The translations under genes and the position numbers were made by a program. The notes under the pieces are model-generated. The model was not told the DNA's origin. It worked only from the letters and a program-made list of their open reading frames with translations, and searched no databases. DNA of 64,000 nt from Halopseudomonas pertucinogena (GTDB lineage Bacteria > Pseudomonadota > Gammaproteobacteria > Pseudomonadales > Pseudomonadaceae). Positions 27,277-35,972 of this stretch are shown one piece after another. Positions within the stretch are counted from its first letter, which is position 1. Each line of letters opens with the position of its first letter. The stretch is taken from contig NZ_BMNN01000004.1 in assembly GCF_014646575.1 (NCBI RefSeq), positions 62,001 to 126,000 of the forward strand. Reading direction: 5' to 3'.

Positions 27277-28569
27277 TTACAGAATATCGATCGGGAAGTC
27301 GACGAAAATGCGGACTTCGTTGCCGTCTGCAGCGTAACCGTTGGAGGTACGCAGGACGGAGCTACGCAGACGCACGCTCAGGTCCTTGGCCGCACCGCTT
27401 TGCACGACGTACTTGACCTGGTTGAAGATCTCACGCTCCCCCCCGCGCTCGCCGTTACCCATATTGATATCGGTACCGTAGATATAGGCGAAGTTGTAGC
27501 TCAGACCGGGGATGCCGTACTGGGTGAAGTCATAGCCGTAGCCCAGCTGCCAGGAGCGCTCGTCCTCGGCGTTGAAATCGGACCAGAAAGAGTTCGCCAC
27601 CCAGATGGTGGTGCCGCCATCGCCCACTTCTCCCTGGTTCTGGTAGAAGCCGTAGCTGTAGCCGGTATCACCGCTGCTGCGCTGGTACGCCAGGGTCACG
27701 TTATGCGCATCCCAGGCGTAGTTGGCGGACAGGCTCCACAGGTTGTTGCGAGCGCCTTCGCCGTTATCCCATTTCTTATCCTGCTTGGTACGGTAGCCGC
27801 TGAAGTCGAGGGTCAGCGTATCGGCCTGATCCATCGGCAGGACGTAGTTCAGGTTCACGTACTGGCGCTTGAGCACATCTTCCACGTCCGAGGCATACAG
27901 TGCGGTGCGGAAGTTGTCGTTGAATTGATAGCTGCCGCCGAGCACCTCGATTTGGCGCAGTCCGCCGCTGTCACGGCCTTCATCGCTCTTGCGATGCTGG
28001 GCGTGGAAGCGACCGGCATGCACGGTCAGGCCGTCGATCTCGTTGGAGGTGATCATGGTGCCGGTGTAGGCTTCCGGCAGCAGGCGGCTGTCGTCGTGGC
28101 TCAGTACGGGCAGCACCGGACGCTGGTCGCCATAGGCCAGTACGGTCTTCGAGAAACGAGCCTTTACTGCTGCCCCGGCATGGGCCATATCGCGCTCTAC
28201 ATCTCCATCGTCATCAATCATGAAGAAGTCGATGCCGCCGGCGCCCGCGCGGCCACGGCCGCTGTCCAGGCGATAGCCATACATGCCGAAGGCGTCCACG
28301 CCGAAACCGACCAGGCCCTTGGTAAAGCCGGAGTTATAGGTGAGCACTGCGCCCTGCCCCCACTCGGCCTTGTCCTGTTCGCCATCTCCGTAATCACGGT
28401 TCATATAAGCATTACGCAGAAACAGATCGAGACTGCTGTCCTCTACAAAACCATTGGATTCCGCCTGGCTGGCGGCCAGGGCAGGGACGGAGGTCATCAG
28501 GGCCAATGCAATGGCGCTCAGTTTGTATTTGGTCATGTTTGGATGCCTGGATGTGAGTTGTTTTTTCAT
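27277..28569 (-). CDS. OprD-family outer-membrane porin
   Basis: 430 residues. Signal peptide core YKLSAIALALMTSVPALAAS, then mature residues opening with the OprD-type GFVEDSSLDLFLRNAYMNRDY, ending with a beta strand NEVRIFVDFPIDIL. The family imports amino acids, peptides or aromatic and small carboxylates; the substrate is not readable. The ATG at 28569 is chosen because GAGGGG lies 6 nt upstream, giving an extended n-region (MKKQLTSRHPNMTKYK); the inner ATG at 28536 makes a more ordinary signal but lacks a ribosome site. A long AT-rich region lies upstream. Confidence 0.88.
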   Translation of the reverse strand: MKKQLTSRHPNMTKYKLSAIALALMTSVPALAASQAESNGFVEDSSLDLFLRNAYMNRDYGDGEQDKAEWGQGAVLTYNSGFTKGLVGFGVDAFGMYGYRLDSGRGRAGAGGIDFFMIDDDGDVERDMAHAGAAVKARFSKTVLAYGDQRPVLPVLSHDDSRLLPEAYTGTMITSNEIDGLTVHAGRFHAQHRKSDEGRDSGGLRQIEVLGGSYQFNDNFRTALYASDVEDVLKRQYVNLNYVLPMDQADTLTLDFSGYRTKQDKKWDNGEGARNNLWSLSANYAWDAHNVTLAYQRSSGDTGYSYGFYQNQGEVGDGGTTIWVANSFWSDFNAEDERSWQLGYGYDFTQYGIPGLSYNFAYIYGTDINMGNGERGGEREIFNQVKYVVQSGAAKDLSVRLRSSVLRTSNGYAADGNEVRIFVDFPIDIL

Positions 28570-28730
28570 TATTAGCCCCTCACCCGTCCGGGGGACGATG
28601 TAACGGGATGTTCACGCATTATCCATATTCTGGCCGGTTTGCCTAGCGGCTGCAGTTGCCGCGCCGCCGCATGCTACTACAAACAACGGGGTAGAAACCC
28701 ACACGACCATATATCTGACCCAACCTCAAA

Positions 28731-28750
28731 GTGCGCAAAAAGTTGCGCAC
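28731..28750. promoter_or_regulatory. Perfect palindrome GTGCGCAA-N4-TTGCGCAC (distal copy)
   Basis: An 8-bp perfect inverted repeat around AAAG. The 19-nt stretch from 28732 recurs at 29042 with only two differences, which argues for a protein-binding site over chance. The distance to tssA is about 420 bp, in range for an enhancer-type site. The binding protein is unknown. Confidence 0.5.
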
Positions 28751-29041
28751 TAATAATGTGAAGCTGTTCACTAAATGAAGTACCGAATAATTCAAGACCG
28801 TGCGCTTAATACACGCCCTGCCTCGGACCCACTTCAATATCAATTCAATATCGCGACGTTTAAAACCGTGAACCAGTTATCATAAAAAACCGCACATCAA
28901 CAAAAAAATGGCGTCAAATCAATGTCATGCCGACGCTCTGAGTCAATGTATACCGAGCAATTTTGTTGAAACGCTAAACAGCTCACATAAACAGCCTTGT
29001 CCTGTCCGGACATCACTAATAGAGTTCGCAGCTACGCATAT

Positions 29042-29060
29042 TGCGCAACAAGTTGCACAC
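29042..29060. promoter_or_regulatory. Second copy of the TGCGCAA-N4-TTGC palindrome (proximal)
   Basis: TGCGCAACAAGTTGCACAC matches the distal copy (TGCGCAAAAAGTTGCGCAC) at 17 of 19 positions and keeps the dyad except for one base. It ends 16 bp before the promoter-like element at 29077. The encoded sigma-54 activator (38554-40107) is the natural candidate to bind it; that is inference. Confidence 0.5.
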
Positions 29061-29076
29061 AACGCACACAACTATT

Positions 29077-29093
29077 CAGGCGCTTTAGTTGCC
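29077..29093 (+). promoter_or_regulatory. Candidate sigma-54 (RpoN) promoter for the type VI secretion operon
   Basis: CAGGCGCTTTAGTTGCC keeps the invariant GG and GC dinucleotides exactly 10 bp apart and the TTGC of the -12 element; the consensus is YTGGCACG-N4-TTGCW. Transcription would start near 29104, about 60 nt before tssA. An enhancer-binding activator encoded in the same operon supports the call; the -24 flank is imperfect. Confidence 0.45.
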
Positions 29094-29105
29094 TGCTGAT
29101 ACGCA

Positions 29106-29128
29106 TTTCAACTTTCTTGCAGTTGAAA
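29106..29128 (+). other. Hairpin at the predicted 5' end of the tssA leader
   Basis: TTTCAACT / AGTTGAAA form a perfect 8-bp stem with a 7-nt loop, just downstream of the predicted start near 29104. It could stabilise the mRNA 5' end or act as another operator. No T run follows, so it is not a standard terminator. Confidence 0.4.
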
Positions 29129-29166
29129 GATGTCGGCGGCTGGCCTGACCCGGTTTTCATGGATCG

Positions 29167-30747
29167 ATGACTTCAATGCTCGTAACCCGATATACAGCGC
29201 TGGCGGCAACACCCGTCACGGACGGCGATTACGCCGGACCGGACGTACGCTATTCCAGCGAGTTCGAGCAGATCGAAAATGCGTTGCAGCAGGAAGGTTC
29301 CATTCACCGGAACGGCGGTCCGGACTGGACCAGAATAGTGGAGCAGGGCGAGCAGCTGCTGCAGAGTCAGTCCAAGGACCTGCGGGTTGCCTGCTGGCTG
29401 GCCTGGGCGCTGTATCGCACCAACGGAACGGAAGGTCTGCAGGCCGGTCTGGCGCTGCTGCGCAATCTGCTCGATCACTGGGACGCGCTGCATCCGCGCA
29501 AGCCCAGAACCCGCTCCGCTGCATTGACCTGGTTTGCAAACCGGCTGGAAAGCGCGATGCCGGAAATTCTCTCCGGCAAGCCGGACAGCACCGTCTGGCC
29601 GTTGCTCGCTGAAGCACTGAGCGATCTGGATCTGCAACTGAACCGGTTACTCGAGGACCAGGCGCCCCTGCTGCAGCCCCTGTGCCGGCAGCTCAAGGCC
29701 AGAGCGGCCCAGGATGCGCCGCCGACAGCCGCAGCCGCGCCCTCCACCGCACCGCAAACGGCCAGCGTGACGCCGCTGGCGCAGCCGGTCGAGAACCCGG
29801 TGCTGACCGGGAGCACGGTGGGTGCCGACCCCATCATCAGCCCGCGCGATGCCCACAAGGGGCTGCGCGCGCTGCAGGAACAGGCACGAAGCCTGTGCCA
29901 GTGGTGGCAGACGCAATCGATCGTCGACAGCCGCGCCATTGCCCTTTCCCGCACCTGCCTGTGGTTGCCGATAGAGGCGCTGCCGGAACATGACAAGGCC
30001 GGCAAGACCGGACTGCGTGGCCTGCCCGCCGATCGGCAGAAGAGTTTCCAGGAACGCCTCGCCCAGGGCCAGCCCGCCGAGCTGCTGCGGGATGTGGAAA
30101 GCAGCGTGGCGCGGGCCCCCTTCTGGCTCGACGGCCAGTATCTGGCCTGGCGCTGTCTGGATGAGCTCAGAGCAGATGCTGCTCGTCGGGAACTGGAACT
30201 GCAGCTCGGCGGTTTCCTGCGCCGGCTGCCGGGTATCGAGCATCTGCAGTTCTTCGATGGCACTCCCTTTGCCGATCAGCAGACGCTGGGCTGGATCGCC
30301 ACCAGCGTCCTGACCGACAGCACACCGGGCGCGGGCGTCGCCACCGAGCCGTCATCGGACGAACCCTGGGAAACCGCCCTTGGCGAGGCCACTACCCTGC
30401 TGCGCAGCGACGGACTGCAGGCCGCCATGGCATCGCTGCAGGCGGGAATTGCCACCGCCCGGGGCGGGCGCGCCCGACTCCACTGGCAGCTGGCTGTCGC
30501 CCGGCTGTGCATGCAGGCAGGCAAGCACGAGCTGGCCCGCAGCCTGCTGGAGGGCATGGAACAGACCCTGCGCGAAGCGCGACTGGGCGACTGGGAGCCG
30601 CAACTGCTGGTGCGGGTATTGCGGCTGCTGCTCAAGACCCACGAGCAGACCGGCGGCAAGGCCGGCCGCGAGCGGCGGGATGAAATCTTTCAACGGTTGT
30701 GCCACCTCGATTTCGAAGTGGTGCTGGAGCAGGCCCTAGGGCCATAA
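29167..30747 (+). CDS. tssA: TssA, type VI secretion baseplate/sheath-associated protein
   Basis: 526 residues. The N-terminal ImpA domain has DWTRIVEQGEQLLQSQSKDLRVACWLAWAL (split here as residues about 53-82) and ALHPRKPRTRSAALTWFANRL; a Pro/Ala/Thr-rich linker (about 180-215) leads to a C-terminal VasJ-like domain with repeated helices. TssA proteins organise sheath assembly. ATG 29167 is used although its GGA is only 3 nt away; ATG 29176 is the alternative. First gene of the cluster. Confidence 0.9.
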   Translation: MTSMLVTRYTALAATPVTDGDYAGPDVRYSSEFEQIENALQQEGSIHRNGGPDWTRIVEQGEQLLQSQSKDLRVACWLAWALYRTNGTEGLQAGLALLRNLLDHWDALHPRKPRTRSAALTWFANRLESAMPEILSGKPDSTVWPLLAEALSDLDLQLNRLLEDQAPLLQPLCRQLKARAAQDAPPTAAAAPSTAPQTASVTPLAQPVENPVLTGSTVGADPIISPRDAHKGLRALQEQARSLCQWWQTQSIVDSRAIALSRTCLWLPIEALPEHDKAGKTGLRGLPADRQKSFQERLAQGQPAELLRDVESSVARAPFWLDGQYLAWRCLDELRADAARRELELQLGGFLRRLPGIEHLQFFDGTPFADQQTLGWIATSVLTDSTPGAGVATEPSSDEPWETALGEATTLLRSDGLQAAMASLQAGIATARGGRARLHWQLAVARLCMQAGKHELARSLLEGMEQTLREARLGDWEPQLLVRVLRLLLKTHEQTGGKAGRERRDEIFQRLCHLDFEVVLEQALGP

Positions 30748-30764
30748 CGGAACGGAGAATGAAC

Positions 30765-31271
30765 ATGGCCAAAGAAGGCTCGGTAGCACCCAAGGAACGC
30801 ATCAATGTCACTTTCAGCCCGGATACCAGCGGCGCCCAGGAGGAACTGGAGCTGCCCCTGAAGTTGATGGTGCTGGGCGATTTCACCCAGCGTGAGGACG
30901 AGCGCAAGATCGAGGACCGCAAGCCGATTTCCATCGACAAGCACAATTTCGACGAAGTGCTGGCCAAGCAGGAGCTGAGCCTCAGCTTCAACGTGCCCAA
31001 TCGACTTCAGGATGACGCCGAAAGCGAAGACCTGGCGGTCAGCCTCAACATCAATTCCATGAAGGATTTCAACCCGGCGAACCTGGTCGATCAGGTACCG
31101 GAGCTGCGCAAGCTGATGGAGCTGCGTGATGCGCTGGTGGCCCTGAAGGGTCCGCTGGGCAACGCCCCCGCGTTCCGCAAGGCCATCGAGAGCGTACTCA
31201 GCGACGATGACTCGCGTGAGCGCATTCTGAATGAGCTGGGCCTGGCTGCCCAACAGCAATCCGATTCCTGA
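30765..31271 (+). CDS. tssB: TssB, small sheath protein (VipA)
   Basis: 168 residues. ERINVTFSPDTSGAQEELELP and LKLMVLGDFTQREDERKIED are the TssB hallmarks, followed by VPELRKLMELRDALVALKGPL. It pairs with TssC to build the contractile sheath. ATG 30765 is preferred over 30759 because GGAG lies 7 nt upstream of it and only 2 nt from the other. Downstream tssC begins after a 19-bp gap. Confidence 0.97.
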   Translation: MAKEGSVAPKERINVTFSPDTSGAQEELELPLKLMVLGDFTQREDERKIEDRKPISIDKHNFDEVLAKQELSLSFNVPNRLQDDAESEDLAVSLNINSMKDFNPANLVDQVPELRKLMELRDALVALKGPLGNAPAFRKAIESVLSDDDSRERILNELGLAAQQQSDS

Positions 31272-31290
31272 CACGCCAAGGACGCCTGAC

Positions 31291-32766
31291 ATGACCACCC
31301 AGACAGCGCTGGAAAACGCCCAGCAGAGCAGTGAAGACAGCATTCTCGATCGCATCATCGCCGAAACCCGGCTCAACCCCGAGGACGAAGCCTACGGTAT
31401 CGCCAAGCGGGGCGTGTCCGCGTTCATCGAGGAACTGCTCAAGCCCCAGAACGACAAGCAGCCGGTGAAGAAGGCCCTGGTCGATCGCATGATCGCAGAG
31501 ATCGACGCCAAGCTCAGCCAGCAGATGGACGAGATCCTGCACCATGACAGCTTCCAGGCGCTGGAATCGGCCTGGCGCGGACTGAAGCTGCTGGTCGACC
31601 GCACCGACTTCCGCGAGAACACCCGCATCGAGCTGATCAACGCCTCCAAGCAGGATCTGCTGGAAGACTTCGAGGACAGCCCCGACATCGTTCAGTCCGG
31701 ACTCTACAAGCATGTCTACACCGCCGAATACGGCCAGTTCGGTGGCAAGCCGGTGGGCGCGCTGATCTCCAACTATTACTTCGGCCCCAGCGCCCCGGAC
31801 ATCAAGACCCTGCAATACGTGGCCACTGTGGCCAGCATGTCCCATGCGCCGTTCATCGCCTCGGCCGGCCCGCAGTTCTTCGGCCTGGAAAGCTTCAACG
31901 GTCTGCCGGATATCAAGGATCTGGAAGACCATTTCGAAGGGCCGCAGTTTGCCAAATGGCAGTCCTTCCGCGAGCGCGACGACGCACGCTATGTGGGGCT
32001 TACCCTGCCTCGCTTCCTGCTGCGCACGCCCTATGATCCGGTGGAAAACCCGGTGAAGAGCTTCGTCTACAAGGAGAATGTGTCCGGCAGTCACGAAGAC
32101 TACCTGTGGGGCAATACCGCCTTCACCTTCGCCACGCGCCTGACCGACAGCTTCGCCAAGTACCGCTGGTGCCCGAACATCATCGGGCCGCAGAACGGCG
32201 GCGCGGTGGAAGATCTGCCGCTGCATCATTTCGAGAGCATGGGCGAGATCGAAACCAAGATTCCCACCGAGGTGCTGGTGTCCGACCGCCGCGAGTATGA
32301 ACTGGCGGAACAGGGGTTCATTGCCCTGACCATGCGCAAGGGCAGCGACAACGCCGCGTTCTTCTCGGCCAACTCCACACAGAAGGCCAAATTCTTTGGC
32401 AACAGCGAGGAGGGCAAGAACGCCGAGCTGAATTTCCGGCTGGGTACCCAGTTGCCCTACCTGTTCATCGTCAACCGTCTGGCCCACTACCTGAAGGTGC
32501 TGCAGCGCGAACAGATCGGCGCCTGGAAGGAGCGCACCGACCTGGAACTGGAGCTGAACAAGTGGATTCGCCAGTACGTGGCCGACCAGGACAATCCGAA
32601 CCCGGAGGTACGTGGCCGCCGCCCGCTGCGCGCCGCCCAGGTCAAGGTTACCGATGTCGAAGGGGAGCCGGGCTGGTACCGGGTCAGCCTGAGCGTGCGT
32701 CCGCACTTCAAGTACATGGGTGCCGACTTCACCCTGTCGCTGGTCGGCAAGCTGGACAAGGAGTAA
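31291..32766 (+). CDS. tssC: TssC, large sheath protein (VipB)
   Basis: 491 residues. DSILDRIIAETRLNPEDEAY at the start, LESAWRGLKLLVDRTDF (about 90), EYGQFGGKPVGALISNYYFG and the end VSLSVRPHFKYMGADFTLSL are the conserved TssC segments. With TssB it forms the sheath whose contraction propels the Hcp-VgrG needle. Full length and no defects seen. Confidence 0.98.
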   Translation: MTTQTALENAQQSSEDSILDRIIAETRLNPEDEAYGIAKRGVSAFIEELLKPQNDKQPVKKALVDRMIAEIDAKLSQQMDEILHHDSFQALESAWRGLKLLVDRTDFRENTRIELINASKQDLLEDFEDSPDIVQSGLYKHVYTAEYGQFGGKPVGALISNYYFGPSAPDIKTLQYVATVASMSHAPFIASAGPQFFGLESFNGLPDIKDLEDHFEGPQFAKWQSFRERDDARYVGLTLPRFLLRTPYDPVENPVKSFVYKENVSGSHEDYLWGNTAFTFATRLTDSFAKYRWCPNIIGPQNGGAVEDLPLHHFESMGEIETKIPTEVLVSDRREYELAEQGFIALTMRKGSDNAAFFSANSTQKAKFFGNSEEGKNAELNFRLGTQLPYLFIVNRLAHYLKVLQREQIGAWKERTDLELELNKWIRQYVADQDNPNPEVRGRRPLRAAQVKVTDVEGEPGWYRVSLSVRPHFKYMGADFTLSLVGKLDKE

Positions 32767-32772
32767 TCGCCG

Positions 32773-33177
32773 GTGAGCTACGGCAGCCTGTTCGAACGCC
32801 TGGCCGGCGAAACCCATCAGCGTGGCGGCCTGACCCACGCCGATGCGGTAGCGGCGTCGGTCTCGCGCCACCTGACGCGGATGCTCAGCACCCGCGCCGG
32901 CAGCGTGCAGACGTCGCCGGATTACGGGCTGCCGGATCTCAATGACATGCGCCTGTCGGTGCACGACGCGTTGCAGCAGGCGCGCCTGGCGATCGAACGG
33001 TTCATCGAGCGGCATGAGCCGCGCCTGAGCCAGGTCCGGGTGGTTGCCCTGCCTCGCAGTCACGATCCGCTGTATCTCGCGTTCACCATCGAGGGGATGC
33101 TGGATACCGGCAACCAGCGCCGGAAAGTGAGTTTCGCCGCCACCCTGGATGGCAGCGGCAAGGTGCTGGTGCAATGA
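32773..33177 (+). CDS. tssE: TssE, baseplate wedge protein (gp25-like)
   Basis: 134 residues, gp25 family of phage baseplate. SLFERLAGET opens it and LSTRAGSVQTSPDYGLPDLNDM (in two parts about residues 37-58) is the recognisable core, including the ER-type helix downstream. Starts at GTG 32773, 6 bp after tssC, with GGAG in the tssC end as ribosome site. Needed to nucleate the sheath on the baseplate. Confidence 0.95.
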   Translation: MSYGSLFERLAGETHQRGGLTHADAVAASVSRHLTRMLSTRAGSVQTSPDYGLPDLNDMRLSVHDALQQARLAIERFIERHEPRLSQVRVVALPRSHDPLYLAFTIEGMLDTGNQRRKVSFAATLDGSGKVLVQ

Positions 33178-33196
33178 AGGAGCACGGGTAGGCGTC

Positions 33197-34993
33197 ATGT
33201 CATTCAATCATTACTACCAGAGCGAGCTCACCGCGCTGCGGCAGAGCGGCAAGCAGTTTGCCGAACGCAACCCGGCTCTGGCCTCGTTTCTCGGGCAGAG
33301 CGGCAAGGATCCGGATGTCGAGCGGCTGCTTGAGGGCTTCGCCTTCCTTACCGGCCGCCTGCGGCAGAAGCTCGATGACGAGCTTCCCGAACTCACCCAC
33401 TCGCTGATGCATCTGCTGTGGCCCAATTACATGCGACCGCTGCCGGCCTTCAGCATGCTGCAGTTCGATCCGGTCAAACGCGCCGGACCAGCGGTGCGGG
33501 TCGCCCGCCACACGCCGGTTGAATCCCGGGCCGTGCAGGGGGTGCACTGCCAGTTCCGCACCACCAGCGAAGTGGAAATTCTCCCGCTGCAACCGACCCG
33601 ACTGGATCATTCGGTAAAGGGCGAGGGCGCCCTGCTCAGCCTCCGGCTGGGGATGGTCTGTGAAGGCCATCTCGGCGACCTGGCCCTTGAGCGGCTGCAG
33701 CTTCACCTGGCAGGCGAGCGCCATGTCAGCCAGATGCTCTATCTGTACCTGCTGCGCCAGCTGGACCATGTCGAGCTGGTCCTGCTGGATGACAGGGAAA
33801 AGCCGCTGGCCCTCAGCGCCCACCCCGGCGCCACGGCCCGGCCGTTGCGCATTGCCCCGGAGCAGCTGCAACCCGGAGGATTCGGTCCGGACCAGGGCCT
33901 GATCCCCTACCCGCTGAACACCTTCAGCGGCTACCGCTATCTGCAGGAATACCATGCCTTCGAGGAGAAATTCCTGTTTGTCGATATCGGCGGGCTGGAC
34001 TGTATCGGACAGGTGGACCCAGAGGTTCTCAAGCAGGCCTGCGGGCTGGAGCTGCGCTTCCATATCCGCAGGACCGGCAGCCAGCGCATCCGGCCAACGC
34101 TGGACAACATCCGCCTGTACTGCACCCCGGTGGTGAATCTGTTCGCCCATGATGCGACCCCGATCCGGCTGGATGGCCGGCAGGACCATTATCTTCTTCG
34201 ACCGGCCGAATATGCACCCCAGCACTGCGGTGTGTACTCGGTCGAGAACATCACCGGCTGGAAGCCCGGGGGCATGGGCCATGCCGAATACGTGCCGTTC
34301 GAATCCTTCGAACACGACCACAGCACCGACAACGGCCAGGCAAAACCCTATTACAGTGTCCGCCAGTACCCGTCGATCAGCGGCGATGGTCTGGAAACCT
34401 TCCTCAGTTTCGGTCCGCAAAGCAGCGAGCTGCACGAGACGCTGTCCATCGAGCTGATCTGTACCAATCAGAATCTGCCCAGTCAGCTTGGCCTGGGGGA
34501 TATCTGCTGCCTGGCCGAGGACACGCCCGACTTTCTCAGCTTCCGCAACATCAGCGCCGTCACCCCGAGTTACACGCCGCCGCTGGACAGCGACTTCCTG
34601 TGGAAGCTGATAAGCAACATGTCACTCAACTACCTGTCGCTGACCAATGTCGAAGCGCTGCGGGCGATGCTGCAGAACTACGACCTGCCACGCCATTACG
34701 ACCAGCACGCGGCGCGCATCGGCCAGCACCGGCTGGATGGCCTGCGGCACATAAGTCATCGCCACGTTGACCGCCTGCATGGCGGCCTGCCGGTGCGTGG
34801 AGTGCGTACCGAGCTGGAAATGGATGCGGAGTATTACCTGAGCGAAGGGGAGCTGTTCCTGTTCGCTTCGGTACTCAATGAGTTCTTTGCGCTCTATGCC
34901 AGCCTCAACTCGTTCCACGAACTGAGGGTAAGAACAACCCAGGGAGAGCGGTATCAATGGACGCCACGCATGGGGTTGCAACCCCTGCTCTGA
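33197..34993 (+). CDS. tssF: TssF, baseplate protein (VasA/ImpG)
   Basis: 598 residues. MSFNHYYQSELTALRQSG and FAERNPALASFLGQSGKDPD form the standard TssF N-terminus; LLWPNYMRPLPAFSMLQFDP follows at about 75. It forms baseplate wedges with TssG and TssE. An in-frame start at 33149 lies within tssE, so ATG 33197 is chosen. The end overlaps tssG by 37 bp. Confidence 0.97.
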   Translation: MSFNHYYQSELTALRQSGKQFAERNPALASFLGQSGKDPDVERLLEGFAFLTGRLRQKLDDELPELTHSLMHLLWPNYMRPLPAFSMLQFDPVKRAGPAVRVARHTPVESRAVQGVHCQFRTTSEVEILPLQPTRLDHSVKGEGALLSLRLGMVCEGHLGDLALERLQLHLAGERHVSQMLYLYLLRQLDHVELVLLDDREKPLALSAHPGATARPLRIAPEQLQPGGFGPDQGLIPYPLNTFSGYRYLQEYHAFEEKFLFVDIGGLDCIGQVDPEVLKQACGLELRFHIRRTGSQRIRPTLDNIRLYCTPVVNLFAHDATPIRLDGRQDHYLLRPAEYAPQHCGVYSVENITGWKPGGMGHAEYVPFESFEHDHSTDNGQAKPYYSVRQYPSISGDGLETFLSFGPQSSELHETLSIELICTNQNLPSQLGLGDICCLAEDTPDFLSFRNISAVTPSYTPPLDSDFLWKLISNMSLNYLSLTNVEALRAMLQNYDLPRHYDQHAARIGQHRLDGLRHISHRHVDRLHGGLPVRGVRTELEMDAEYYLSEGELFLFASVLNEFFALYASLNSFHELRVRTTQGERYQWTPRMGLQPLL

Positions 34994-35967
34994 GCAGCCT
35001 GGGTCGCAACATTCGGGAATACACCCTGTTCCAGGGCATCAAGCTGGTGCTGCATCGGCTGCGGCAGGCGCACCCTCATCTGGATGAGGATGCCCTATAC
35101 GAGCGCCTCGAGTTCCGTGCCAACCCGAGCATGGGGTTCCCGGGCACCGATATCGAGAGCGTTGAACTGTTCCATGAGCATGGCGAGCTGCGCGCCCGCC
35201 TGTGCATCAACCTGGTCAGCCTGTTCGGCTCCGGCTCGCCGCTGCCCGCCTTCTACAGCGAGCAGGCGCTCGGCGACAGCCTGGGCGAGAACCCTACCCG
35301 GGATTTTCTGGATCTGTTCAACAACCGCCTGCAGCGACTGCTGCTGCCGATCTGGCGCAAGTACCGCTACCACAGCCGCTACCGCGCCGGCGCCCGGGAC
35401 GTGGTCTCCGGGCAGATGTTCGCGCTGATCGGGCTGGGCTACCCCGCGCTGCGCGAGGCGGGTGATCTGGACTGGCGCCGCCTGCTGCCATACCTCGGGT
35501 TGCTCAGCATGCGCGCCCAGTCCGCCGCCCTGCTGGAAGCGGTACTGCGCTACTACTTCCAGCACACCGACCTTCATATCGAGGAATGCATCGAGCGCAA
35601 GGTGGATATCGACCCCGAGCAGCAGAACCGCCTGGGTCAGACCAACAACCAGCTGGGCGGCAGCCTGGTACTCGGTGACCGCATCCGCGACCGCAGCGGC
35701 AAATTCCGCATACATATCCGGGATCTGGACTGGGAGCGGTTTCACGACTTTCTGCCCACCGGAAAATCCCACAATCCGCTGCTGACACTCGTACGTTTCT
35801 GTCTGCGCACGCCGCTGGCCCATGACATCCGCCTGCAGTTGCGTCGGGAAGCAGTACACCCCCTGCATCTGGCCCGGGACAACCTCTGCCAGCTGGGCTG
35901 GACCAGCTGGATAGGCCATGCCGACAGCAACCCCGAGGTCACCCTGGCCACCGGAACAAAGGACTGA
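34957..35967 (+). CDS. tssG: TssG, baseplate protein (VasB/ImpH)
   Basis: 336 residues. FFQ-type start replaced by YTLFQGIKLVLHRLRQ; YERLEFRANPSMGFPGTDIE and NLVSLFGSGSPLPAFYSEQ are the family motifs. It joins TssF and TssE in the baseplate. The ATG sits 37 bp inside tssF with GGGAGAG upstream, so translation is coupled. Confidence 0.96.
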   Translation: MDATHGVATPALSSLGRNIREYTLFQGIKLVLHRLRQAHPHLDEDALYERLEFRANPSMGFPGTDIESVELFHEHGELRARLCINLVSLFGSGSPLPAFYSEQALGDSLGENPTRDFLDLFNNRLQRLLLPIWRKYRYHSRYRAGARDVVSGQMFALIGLGYPALREAGDLDWRRLLPYLGLLSMRAQSAALLEAVLRYYFQHTDLHIEECIERKVDIDPEQQNRLGQTNNQLGGSLVLGDRIRDRSGKFRIHIRDLDWERFHDFLPTGKSHNPLLTLVRFCLRTPLAHDIRLQLRREAVHPLHLARDNLCQLGWTSWIGHADSNPEVTLATGTKD

Positions 35968-35972
35968 ACAAG

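Larger units (their letters stand above)
28570..29166. other. AT-rich intergenic region between porin and the type VI secretion operon
   Basis: About 600 bp with clearly lower GC than its neighbours and no convincing gene on either strand; the small open frames there lack ribosome sites and recognisable sequence. It holds two near-identical palindromes (28731-28750, 29042-29060), a GG-N10-GC promoter-like element (29077-29093), a hairpin (29106-29128), and a perfect TGTCCGGACA palindrome (29003-29012). It probably contains the promoters for the diverging porin and tssA transcripts. Confidence 0.75.

Noticed and set aside
28643-28843. Short open frames in the AT-rich interval before tssA
   Set aside because: No ribosome sites, no similarity to known peptides, and they cross the conserved palindrome.
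29041-29057. TTGCGCAACAAGTTGCA as a sigma-54 promoter
   Set aside because: The length matches, but the invariant GG of the -24 element is GC here; the better GG-N10-GC match is at 29077.
31198-33207. A 669-residue minus-strand frame across tssB-tssC-tssE
   Set aside because: Mirror of three conserved genes; no ribosome site or family resemblance.
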